Position numbers and translations under genes: made by a program
Source of the DNA: Flavobacterium xanthum
GTDB taxonomy: Bacteria > Bacteroidota > Bacteroidia > Flavobacteriales > Flavobacteriaceae
Length of the DNA stretch: 64,000 nucleotides
Assembly (NCBI RefSeq): GCF_900142695.1
Contig: NZ_FRBU01000003.1
Coordinates: 79,968-143,967, forward strand
Reading direction: 5' to 3'
The notes under the pieces: generated by a model
Databases searched by the model: none
What the model saw: only the letters and a program-made list of their open reading frames with translations
Told to the model about the DNA's origin: nothing
Part shown: one piece after another, positions 54,783-62,638 of the stretch
How the letters are laid out: each line of letters opens with the position of its first letter
How positions within the stretch are numbered: the stretch's first letter is position 1

Positions 54783-56459
54783 ATGGCAACAATAATTACA
54801 ATGCCTCGTTTGAGCGATACGATGACGGAAGGAACGGTAGCGACTTGGCTAAAAAAAGTAGGTGATAAAATCAACGAAGGGGATATCCTTGCTGAAATTG
54901 AAACTGATAAAGCAACGATGGAATTTGAGTCTTTCAACGAAGGTACTCTTTTACATATAGGCATACCTGCAGGTGAAACTGCACCAGTGGATTCTTTATT
55001 AGCAATTATAGGAAAAGAAGGAGAGGATATTTCCGCATTACTAGCAGAAAAACCAGCTGATGCAACTCCAGCTAAAGAAGAAACAAAAACTGAAGAAGAA
55101 ACAAAAGCTACTGAAGAAACAGCAGCTGAACCTGAAGCTACTAAAACGACAGCGACTTCATCTGCTTCGTTACCAAAAGGAGTTGTGGTTATCACAATGC
55201 CTCGTTTAAGCGATACCATGACAGAAGGAACTGTAGCAACTTGGTTAAAAAAAGTAGGAGATGCTGTGGCTGAAGGAGATATTCTTGCTGAAATCGAAAC
55301 TGATAAAGCAACAATGGAATTCGAATCCTTCAACGAAGGAACTTTATTGTACATAGGAATCGAAGAAGGAAACAGTGCGCCTGTTGATAGTCTTTTAGCT
55401 ATAATAGGCCCAGCTGGAACCGATATTAGCGGAATAGCTGATAATTATAAAACTGGTGGAGCTCCAAAAGAGGCTCCTGCTGTAGCAGAAGAAAAAGAAG
55501 TAGCTGCAACAGAAAAACAAACAGAACCAATTGTTCAAGAAGCATCCACAGACGGACAGCGTATTTTAGCGTCACCATTGGCAAAGAAAATTGCAAGTGA
55601 CAAAGGAATTCAATTAACACAAGTGAAAGGTTCAGGTGAAAACGGCCGTATTGTAAAAAGCGATATCGAAAACTTTACACCAGCTGCTGTAGCACCGCAA
55701 AATGCTGCAACTCCTGTTGCAAAAGTAGAAACTGCCGCTGCGCCTGTTGCTCCAAAAGTTTTTGTTCCAGCCGGAGAAGTTTTTACAGAGGAAATTAAGA
55801 ACTCGCAAATGCGAAAAATCATTGCGAAACGTTTGGCTGAATCATTATTCACCGCACCACATTACAACTTAGTTATCGAAGTGGCGATGGATGACGCAAT
55901 GGCTTCAAGAGCAGTAATTAATTCCGTTCCAGATACTAAAGTGTCCTTTAACGATATGATTATTAAAGCTTGTGCGATGGCTTTGAAGAAACATCCCAAA
56001 ATCAATTCTCAGTGGAAAGAAGATGCTATTACAATTAATCACCATGTAAATATTGGCGTAGCTGTAGCTGTTGAAGATGGATTAGTGGTCCCTGTATTGA
56101 AATTTACAGATGCTATGAGTTTATCTCAAATAGGCGGAAGCGTAAGAGATCTTGCTGGAAGAGCTAAGAACAAAAAACTATTGCCTACAGAAATGGAAGG
56201 AAGTACGTTTACGGTTTCTAACTTAGGAATGTTTGGTGTCGTCGAATTCAACTCGATTATCAACCAACCTAATTCTGCCATCCTATCCGTAGGAGCAATT
56301 GTAGAGAAACCAATAGTTAAAAATGGCCAAATCGTAGTAGGAAACACCATGATGCTATCTCTTGCTTGCGACCACCGCACAATCGACGGAGCAACTGGAG
56401 CACAATTCTTACAAACATTAAAACAATACATTGAAAACCCAGTGACCATGCTTGCATAA
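54783..56459 (+). CDS. pdhC: Pyruvate dehydrogenase E2, dihydrolipoamide acetyltransferase (two lipoyl domains)
   Basis: 558 residues. Two lipoyl domains carry lysines K43 and K175 in ETDKATMEF and are joined by Ala/Glu/Thr-rich linkers. A peripheral-subunit-binding domain (ASPLAKKIASDKGIQL, then GSGENGRIVKSDI) follows near 260-295, and the catalytic acyltransferase domain starts at about 340 (RKIIAKRLAESL). The active site is DHRTIDG with H531 and D535. The two lipoyl domains are very similar in DNA as well as protein. The E3 (lpd) gene is not in the window. A terminator follows. Confidence 0.97.
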   Translation: MATIITMPRLSDTMTEGTVATWLKKVGDKINEGDILAEIETDKATMEFESFNEGTLLHIGIPAGETAPVDSLLAIIGKEGEDISALLAEKPADATPAKEETKTEEETKATEETAAEPEATKTTATSSASLPKGVVVITMPRLSDTMTEGTVATWLKKVGDAVAEGDILAEIETDKATMEFESFNEGTLLYIGIEEGNSAPVDSLLAIIGPAGTDISGIADNYKTGGAPKEAPAVAEEKEVAATEKQTEPIVQEASTDGQRILASPLAKKIASDKGIQLTQVKGSGENGRIVKSDIENFTPAAVAPQNAATPVAKVETAAAPVAPKVFVPAGEVFTEEIKNSQMRKIIAKRLAESLFTAPHYNLVIEVAMDDAMASRAVINSVPDTKVSFNDMIIKACAMALKKHPKINSQWKEDAITINHHVNIGVAVAVEDGLVVPVLKFTDAMSLSQIGGSVRDLAGRAKNKKLLPTEMEGSTFTVSNLGMFGVVEFNSIINQPNSAILSVGAIVEKPIVKNGQIVVGNTMMLSLACDHRTIDGATGAQFLQTLKQYIENPVTMLA

Positions 56460-56480
56460 CCACTGCTTCTTTATAAATTC

Positions 56481-56516
56481 AAACCCATCTCGTTCTTCAG
56501 AACAAGATGGGTTTTT
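56481..56516 (+). terminator. Terminator after pdhC
   Basis: 16-bp stem AAACCCATCTCGTTCT (56481-56496) / AGAACAAGATGGGTTT (56499-56514) with one mismatch and a T-rich tail. Confidence 0.85.
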
Positions 56517-56560
56517 TGTTTTTGGGCATCACCTCACTTCTACTAGCGTTGCAGTGAAGT

Positions 56561-56651
56561 CGGGCTATTCGCTGTATCTTTTATTCCTCTCGTTAAAAAA
56601 ACAAGAGAAATAAAAGGATGCCGCTACTATCCCTGATGCGAAAGCGACCAA
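56561..56651 (+). repeat. Dispersed structured intergenic repeat, copy C
   Basis: Begins CGGGCTATTCGCTGTATC and ends CTATCCCTGATGCGAAAGCG. The centre is a hairpin, ATCTTTTATTCCTCTCGTT (56576-56594) with AACAAGAGAAATAAAAGGAT (56600-56619). Its edges match those of copies A, B and D, but the central hairpin sequence differs, the pattern of a conserved frame with a variable stem. Confidence 0.65.
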
Positions 56652-57085
56652 ATAACCCCTAAGTAAAGTCAATTATAATTGCAGAAATACCCGATTACGA
56701 AATATACTATATTTTCACAAGACAACACCATCTAGTCTTTTGCAATGAAAGCGTCCCAAGATATGTGAACTAGTCCGTTGAAAAACTTGCAGCATAACAA
56801 AGAGTAGGTAGGAAATGATGACTAAAAAAAATCGACATACAAACTAAAACAAATTGTCATTAATTTTTAAGCTTCTTTTCAATCCGCCTGGTTTTTTAAG
56901 TAGTTTTGCAATCGCAACTACGCAATAGTTAATTTACTATCTCTTGTAGAAAAATGAATTTTCATATTATAATTAAATAGTCAGGTCTATTTAATGTTAT
57001 CAAAATACTATTACTTAAGCGCTGGTTTAAAATCATTATTAGCAAATAAACTATTAATTTTACGAAGTATTTAATTTATTACAAA
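56652..57085. other. Noncoding gap between repeat C and the RidA gene
   Basis: A 434-base A/T-rich stretch without a supported frame. The nearest promoter-like site before the RidA gene is TAATTTTA at about 57055-57062, one base off the consensus. Nothing else is recognised. Confidence 0.5.
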
Positions 57086-57457
57086 ATGATTGATAAACAC
57101 TATATCGAACCAAATGAAGGCTTTTCTCAAGCGGTTATTGTACAAACTGGAAGTTTTAAAACCATTTATATTTCAGGACAAATTGGAATTGGTGCTAATT
57201 TAGAATTACAAACAATTTCAACATTTGAGAATTTAGAAAAACAACTACTAAATTGCAACGCTACTTTCAAGGATGTGGTAAAAATGAATACCTATATTGT
57301 AAATTTTAATCCAGAGTTTGATTTACCTATTTTTAGAAAAATTAGAAATAAATTTCTAGGAAATGCTGACTTTCCAGCAAGCACCTTGGTAGGTGTTGCC
57401 GTTTTAGGAAATAAAAATTGGCTCATCGAAATTGAAGCGATTGCTATTGTTGAATAA
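57086..57457 (+). CDS. RidA/YjgF family protein
   Basis: 123 residues with the RidA fold: KTIYISGQIGIGANLEL, KDVVKMNTYIVNF, then the C-terminal LIEIEAIAIVE. The position that holds the catalytic Arg in RidA (PARS) is Ser here (PASTLVGV), so it should not deaminate enamines in the standard way. It may act differently in another Rid subfamily. It stands alone, with a long 5' gap and no operon partners. Confidence 0.87.
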   Translation: MIDKHYIEPNEGFSQAVIVQTGSFKTIYISGQIGIGANLELQTISTFENLEKQLLNCNATFKDVVKMNTYIVNFNPEFDLPIFRKIRNKFLGNADFPASTLVGVAVLGNKNWLIEIEAIAIVE

Positions 57458-57521
57458 AGTGATGCGTTGCATGTAGTTTTCTAATTTGAATAACTTTTCA
57501 TACTTCAAAAGTTTATAACTA

Positions 57522-58757
57522 CTACCTTTTATTCTTCTCTTCAATCCATTTCGACATGTACTTCGTGCTTTTTAAAGTATGATGTTGTAGTAATGCACCC
57601 AGAAAATTATTCAAACGATGTTGTGGCAGATTCTCTTGTAATGTTAGTATTTGCTCTTTAAACTCGCTTTCAAACAACGTTCGCATGTACCGTTGCTTGA
57701 TTATTTCAAATCCGTTTTGTTGGGCTTCAAGCCAAATTTTTTCATCTTGATATAAGAACACAGCCTTATTGGCAAAAATTATACAATTGTCCTCAACAAA
57801 ACCATTCCAAGACAAATCGCCTTGCATCGATTCGGCACCAATGGTAGTGGTAACGCTTGGCGTACCAAATTGCATGGCTTCAAGTAATTTTCCTTTTATT
57901 CCTGCTCCAAAACGCAAAGGCGCTAAAACAACCCGGGCATGTTTGACTACTTCCTGCGCATTATCCGCACGACCAAGAATTAAGAATCCCTCTTTTGCAT
58001 TATGTAATTGCAAGACTTTCTGTGAAGGATAAGCACCATATATACAACAAACAGCATCAGGCACTTGTTTTTTAATCAATGGCCAAATCGTTTCTTTGAG
58101 ATATTGCACCGCGTTCCAATTGGGTTCATGTAGAAAATTACCAATAAAAACAAAATCTTTTCTTCTCTCAAATGAAAGTGTTGTATTTAAATTTAGAACA
58201 GCTTGCGGTTCTAATAAAAGCGGCAAATAATACAATACCGAGGCATCAATTTTGAAAGTGTTGGTTAGCAATTCAATTTCAAACTCGGAAATTATCAAAG
58301 ATAAATCACAACGCAAAATACTGGCTATTTCTCGTTTGGCTACTTCTTCAACAAGGAGATCTGTTGTTTTGAATTCACGATTTTCCTTGAATGCTTTTTG
58401 TCTGGCGAGACGCAAAGAATGTAAATCTTCGGTATCTAAAATTCGAAGTGCGTTTGGACATTTTTCAGCCACGCGCCAACCAAACTGCTCTTCCATCATA
58501 AAACGATCAAAGAGAACTACAGTTGGATTAAGTTCTTCTACAAATGTGTCAAAACTCTCTGAATTGAGCACAATTGCCTTTTTGTCAACTTGAAACGGTT
58601 GCAAATCTATCATAAAGTCACTGTCTTGAGCAGGAGAAGCAAAGGTAATTGTGAATCCTTGTTCTTGGAACAGCGAAATCAATTGCATCATTCTTCCACC
58701 TGCTGCTGAGGAGTTGGGTTCAGGCCAAACAAAACCGATAATTAAGAGTGATTGCAC
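57522..58757 (-). CDS. Glycosyltransferase (GT-B fold, GT4-like)
   Basis: 411 residues. The N-terminal Rossmann-like half starts MQSLLIIGFVWPEPNSSAAG. The C-terminal half has FVFIGNFLHEPNWNAVQYL and the nucleotide-sugar site APLRFGAGIKGKLLEAMQFG, followed by PSVTTTIGAESM, typical of family 4 transferases. The donor and acceptor are unknown. No membrane helix is visible. It is divergent from miaE across repeat copy D, and convergent with the RidA gene. Confidence 0.9.
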   Translation of the reverse strand: MQSLLIIGFVWPEPNSSAAGGRMMQLISLFQEQGFTITFASPAQDSDFMIDLQPFQVDKKAIVLNSESFDTFVEELNPTVVLFDRFMMEEQFGWRVAEKCPNALRILDTEDLHSLRLARQKAFKENREFKTTDLLVEEVAKREIASILRCDLSLIISEFEIELLTNTFKIDASVLYYLPLLLEPQAVLNLNTTLSFERRKDFVFIGNFLHEPNWNAVQYLKETIWPLIKKQVPDAVCCIYGAYPSQKVLQLHNAKEGFLILGRADNAQEVVKHARVVLAPLRFGAGIKGKLLEAMQFGTPSVTTTIGAESMQGDLSWNGFVEDNCIIFANKAVFLYQDEKIWLEAQQNGFEIIKQRYMRTLFESEFKEQILTLQENLPQHRLNNFLGALLQHHTLKSTKYMSKWIEEKNKR

Positions 58758-58867
58758 TTTTTGTGTGTTGTAAATTAGTGCTGCAAAATACTACTTTAAA
58801 GTCGGATTGTAACTTTCCAGGATTGTAAATTCTATTGAAAATGGCTAACTATACTTTGCACCAGACT

Positions 58868-59009
58868 GCGTGAGGGACAGTAGTGGAAAGCCCGGAATTG
58901 TGGTGCAGCGCAGCGAAATCACAATGAGGACTTGCAGCGGATAGCCCGACAGCAAAAAAATGGCTAGGCGGAATGTAGCTTTGGCCATTTTTTTTGGTGG
59001 CACGCCCCA
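58868..59009 (-). repeat. Dispersed structured intergenic repeat, copy D
   Basis: On the minus strand it starts TGGGGCGTGCCACC, then a stem AAAAAAATGGC (58954-58964) / GCCATTTTTTT (58984-58994), then GGGCTATCCGCTGCAAGTCC, and ends CCACTACTGTCCCTCACGC. The GGGCTATCC and ending modules match copies A-C. It fills most of the 346-base gap between the divergent glycosyltransferase and miaE genes; nothing else is recognised in that gap except the miaE promoter box. Confidence 0.65.
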
Positions 59010-59073
59010 CTTATTTTGACAGCAAAGTCACAAAGCATTTTGGTTATCGCGGTATAAATCAGGAAGAAAACAC

Positions 59074-59081
59074 TAATTTTG
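59074..59081 (+). promoter_or_regulatory. -7 promoter box for miaE
   Basis: TAATTTTG matches TAnnTTTG, 22 bases before the miaE ATG. No TTG at the proper -33 distance. Confidence 0.5.
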
Positions 59082-59103
59082 TACCCACATAAATTCGATT
59101 AAA

Positions 59104-59685
59104 ATGTTAGGATTAAAATTAGCAACCGACCCAAGATGGGTTAATATAGTAGAGTCAAATATTGAAGAAATTTTGACAGACCACGCCTGGTGTGAGCAAA
59201 AAGCAGCTTCGAATGCCATCAGCTTGATCACACAAAATTCGGAAAAAGAAGAATTAGTGACCGAATTGATGATTATTGCGCGAGAAGAATTAGAACACTT
59301 GCAAATGGTACACGACTTAATCAAAAGTAAAGGCTTATCACTGGGAAGGGAACGCAAGGATCATTACGTGAATGAATTATTCAAGTTCATGAAAAAAGAC
59401 GGGAGTCGCAATGATGCTTTGTGCGAACGATTGTTGTTTTCGGCGATGATTGAAGCCAGAAGTTGTGAGCGTTTCAAAGTACTTTCTGAAAACATTGCAG
59501 ATGCGGCATTAGCTAAATTTTATCGTGATTTAATGATTAGCGAAGCAGGACACTATACCACATTTTTAGGTTTTGCAAGGAAATATGCAGACAACGTCAA
59601 TGTGGACAAACGCTGGAAGGAGTGGATTGATTTTGAAACATCCATCATCAGTAATTATGGCAAGCAAGAAACGATTCATGGCTAA
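59104..59685 (+). CDS. miaE: tRNA 2-methylthio-N6-isopentenyladenosine hydroxylase
   Basis: 193 residues, ferritin-like diiron enzyme. Iron ligands are E31, E62 and H65 (EELEH), E117 (IEARS), and E147 and H150 (SEAGH). MiaE hydroxylates the isopentenyl group of ms2i6A37 in tRNAs that read UNN codons, using O2. The window has no miaA or miaB, so it is apart from its pathway partners. It has its own -7 box and terminator. Confidence 0.93.
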   Translation: MLGLKLATDPRWVNIVESNIEEILTDHAWCEQKAASNAISLITQNSEKEELVTELMIIAREELEHLQMVHDLIKSKGLSLGRERKDHYVNELFKFMKKDGSRNDALCERLLFSAMIEARSCERFKVLSENIADAALAKFYRDLMISEAGHYTTFLGFARKYADNVNVDKRWKEWIDFETSIISNYGKQETIHG

Positions 59686-59726
59686 TATTTGAATAACAAA
59701 ATTTTCTTTTAATAAATAAATTGTAC

Positions 59727-59752
59727 AAAAAAAGGATACTTTATAGTATCCT
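59727..59752. terminator. Terminator between miaE and the OmpA-family gene
   Basis: Stem AGGATACT (59733-59740), loop TTAT, AGTATCCT (59745-59752), flanked by A and T runs; placed between convergent genes. Confidence 0.8.
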
Positions 59753-59778
59753 CTTCTTGTATTTTAAAACTAATTCAT

Positions 59779-61641
59779 TTATTTTCTTATCATAAATTCC
59801 GAACGTCTATTTAGTGCAAATTCTAGTTCCGTACAGTTATTTTGGCAATCAATTTTAGGTATGGATTCCCCAAATCCTTTCCCAGAAATTCTTTCTGAAC
59901 TGATTCCTTTTGATATAATATACGCAACAGTTGATTGTGCTCTTCTTTCAGATAAATCTAAATTATAAGAGTCAGAGCCTCTAGAATCCGTGTGAGACTT
60001 AACATCGATTTGTAAATTACTGTTTTGTGCCAGTACATAAACCAATTTATCAAGCTCTACTGCACCACGCTCCGTTATATCACTCTTATTAGAATAAAAG
60101 TAAATGGGATTCAAAAGGATTTCTGTTTCTGTTACAACAACATCAATTGGCTCTAGTGCAACTTCCATTGTAATTAGCCCTTGTTTACTGCTGGCTGGAA
60201 AAGATTTTGTAACATAACCATCTTTGAAAACTTGTATTGTGTATGACTTTAGGCAGGATAAATCATAAAGCACTTCACCATCATTACTAGACAGCTGAGT
60301 ATCTAAAATAGTCGTGGCGTTATCCAAAATTACCACTCTAGAATTAGCCAAAAGTGCTCCTGTTTTTGCATTTTTAACCACAATAAAAATCTGAGCTTTA
60401 CAAATTGGAATCGCACTATAAATATGATCTTTACCAAAACGGTTACTAGACACATATCCTATATTTTTATCTTTGTTAAAACTAAAAGCAAAATCATCTT
60501 TCTCCGTATTTATAGGTTTACCCATATTATGTGGTTCTCCATCAGTATTTAAATCCACTGAAAAAACGTCTAAACTTCCAAAACCAGTCAAACCATTTGA
60601 TGAAAAATACAAAATGGAATCATCCCCCATAAACGGAAAATTCTCATCCCCAACGGTATTGATCTTTGTTCCTAAATTTTCTGGAATACCAAAAGATCCA
60701 TCGCTATTCACCTTTACTTTCCAAATATCAGTTCCTCCAACGGAACCAGGCATATTAGAGGCAAAATAAAGTATTTTCCCATCTTTATCTAAAGACGGAT
60801 TGCCCGCAGAATAACTTTTACTATTAAATGGCAACGCAGTTATGTTGCTCCATTTTCCATTTTCTTTAGTCGCTTTATACAAATTTACTTGACCAAATTT
60901 GATTTTGCGTGTTTTATCCTTGTCAAATAATTTATCTTTAAAACTCTCGCTGGAAAAATAAACAACAGAGCCCTCCTTATTCATTGTAACAGGTCCTTCA
61001 TGAAACCTACTATTTAATTCATTAACAGCAATAGGTTCAGAGTACTTCCCATCAGCAGTGTAAGTAGACTGAAAGATATCTAAATAGGGTTCGTTATTCC
61101 AACCATACGTTTTGTTGCTTTCATTTCTTGCACTCGCAAAATAAAGAACATCTCCATAAAGAATAGCACCAAAATCAGAGCGTTCTGAATTTACGGGAAT
61201 TGCGTTTACCTCAAAACGATTTTCTAAAGCATTTAATTTTGTCAAATAATTAGGATCTTTAATGAAAACAATGGCTCGTTGATCATTGGGCATGCGATCA
61301 GCGAATAATGCCATTTGAATATTTGATTCTGCATATTTGCCATTGGACTTTAGCATTTGTGCATATCTAAAATAGGTTTCTGCATCTTGCTGAGATTGCG
61401 TTGCTTTAGCGTACCATTTTTCCGATTCTATTGTATTAAACATATAGTAATAGCAGTCTCCGAGTTGTTTACTTACATACGGATCCGTATTTCCTTTAGC
61501 AACCAAATTTAAATATTCTTGAACGGCTTTAACATAATCATAGCTTTCAACCAATATATCAGCACTTTTAGTCTCTTTATTTTGTGCTGTAAGCGAAAGA
61601 CTTGTAAGCACAAAAAATAATAAAATTGTATTTTTTTTCAT
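59779..61641 (-). CDS. OmpA-family protein with TPR and PD40-like repeats (type IX/gliding accessory)
   Basis: 620 residues with signal peptide MKKNTILLFFVLTSLSLTAQ. TPR-like helices lie at about 25-120. WD40/PD40-type beta-propeller repeats follow (for example YFASARNESNKTYG, YFSSESFKDKLFD, YFASNMPGSVGGTDIW, YFSSNGLTGFGSLDVF). A carboxypeptidase-regulatory-like segment is at about 410-490. A C-terminal OmpA peptidoglycan-binding domain ends in DSYNLDLSERRAQSTVAYI and LNRRSEF. This is the same architecture as proteins that follow PorP/SprF-like genes and link secretion partners to the cell wall. It is 19 bases after the PorP/SprF gene. Confidence 0.92.
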   Translation of the reverse strand: MKKNTILLFFVLTSLSLTAQNKETKSADILVESYDYVKAVQEYLNLVAKGNTDPYVSKQLGDCYYYMFNTIESEKWYAKATQSQQDAETYFRYAQMLKSNGKYAESNIQMALFADRMPNDQRAIVFIKDPNYLTKLNALENRFEVNAIPVNSERSDFGAILYGDVLYFASARNESNKTYGWNNEPYLDIFQSTYTADGKYSEPIAVNELNSRFHEGPVTMNKEGSVVYFSSESFKDKLFDKDKTRKIKFGQVNLYKATKENGKWSNITALPFNSKSYSAGNPSLDKDGKILYFASNMPGSVGGTDIWKVKVNSDGSFGIPENLGTKINTVGDENFPFMGDDSILYFSSNGLTGFGSLDVFSVDLNTDGEPHNMGKPINTEKDDFAFSFNKDKNIGYVSSNRFGKDHIYSAIPICKAQIFIVVKNAKTGALLANSRVVILDNATTILDTQLSSNDGEVLYDLSCLKSYTIQVFKDGYVTKSFPASSKQGLITMEVALEPIDVVVTETEILLNPIYFYSNKSDITERGAVELDKLVYVLAQNSNLQIDVKSHTDSRGSDSYNLDLSERRAQSTVAYIISKGISSERISGKGFGESIPKIDCQNNCTELEFALNRRSEFMIRK

Positions 61642-61660
61642 TACGTCGAGTAATTAAATA

Positions 61661-62578
61661 TTAGAAAAATCTTGGGGAGCGGGACACTTTTTTAGATTCA
61701 AATAGATCATATAGTAATATGAACTCATGTGAAGAAGGAGTGGTTACTCTTAAATCAGAAACAATGTGATCATAAGCATACCCTATTCTTAACTCAGGTG
61801 TAACGGCAAAGTTAATCATTCCACCAAAACTATCTTGCAACCTGTAAGTTGCTCCAATTTCGAATTTTTCCTGATATAAAAAATTAGCAGATAGATCTAA
61901 AGATGGAGTTACATTAAAAGCTGATTTCAACATGAATGAAGGCTTGAATTTTAATTCGTAATTAACTTCAAAAACATAACCAGCGGTTAAAAAATAATGC
62001 GACACATCCGAGCCATATTGACGCCCATTATAATCTAAGTGTGCGGCTTTTATCATATTGGGAAGAGAGAGTGCAACATAGTATTTATCGGTATAATAAA
62101 ACAAACCGGTACCTAAATTCAACGATGTATCGTTAATATCCTCCCCAAAAATACCCTCTGAAGGATCTGGCAAACTAGATTGAATATCTCTTAGACCTAC
62201 TTTATGGAATGAAACACCCGCTTTTACACCAAATGCTAATCGTTGCGTATCCCCTAATTTCAAAGTGTATGAGAAATCTCCAAACACATTTTGCTCTGTT
62301 ACGGGACCAATTTTATCTGACACAAAAGAGATACCCACTCCAACATTCTTACCTGCCGGTGCATGACCTGAGAAAGAAAAAGAAGCAGGCGAATCTTCAA
62401 TATTCACCCACTGTTTTCTATATAAAAGACCCAAAGAAAGACTTTCTTTAGAGCCAGCATAGGCGGGATTGATAACATTCATATTATACATGTACTGTGT
62501 ATAATGTGGATCTTGTTGCGCTTTTACATCTAAACATGCGAAGAGAGCTAAAAGAGACATCAATATTATTTTGTTCAT
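61661..62578 (-). CDS. PorP/SprF family type IX secretion membrane protein
   Basis: 305 residues with signal peptide MNKIILMSLLALFACLDVKA. The family start QQDPHYTQYMYNMNVINPAY is followed by AGSKESLSLGLLYRKQWVNI, and barrel-like strands to the C-terminus (ATYRLQDSFGGMINFAV, then ELRIGYAYDHIVSDL). PorP/SprF-like proteins are needed to secrete or hold adhesins with type-B C-terminal domains. It is between such an adhesin (60 bases upstream) and the OmpA-family gene, forming a three-gene unit. Confidence 0.94.
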   Translation of the reverse strand: MNKIILMSLLALFACLDVKAQQDPHYTQYMYNMNVINPAYAGSKESLSLGLLYRKQWVNIEDSPASFSFSGHAPAGKNVGVGISFVSDKIGPVTEQNVFGDFSYTLKLGDTQRLAFGVKAGVSFHKVGLRDIQSSLPDPSEGIFGEDINDTSLNLGTGLFYYTDKYYVALSLPNMIKAAHLDYNGRQYGSDVSHYFLTAGYVFEVNYELKFKPSFMLKSAFNVTPSLDLSANFLYQEKFEIGATYRLQDSFGGMINFAVTPELRIGYAYDHIVSDLRVTTPSSHEFILLYDLFESKKVSRSPRFF

Positions 62579-62638
62579 ATCTATATATTTTTCGTTTTAG
62601 AAGTCAGTTAAAAATAGCTGTGACTAATAAATTATTAT

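Noticed and set aside
54770..55354. 194-residue minus-strand frame antisense to pdhC
   Set aside because: A mirror of the repeated lipoyl-domain DNA; its apparent internal repeat comes from pdhC.
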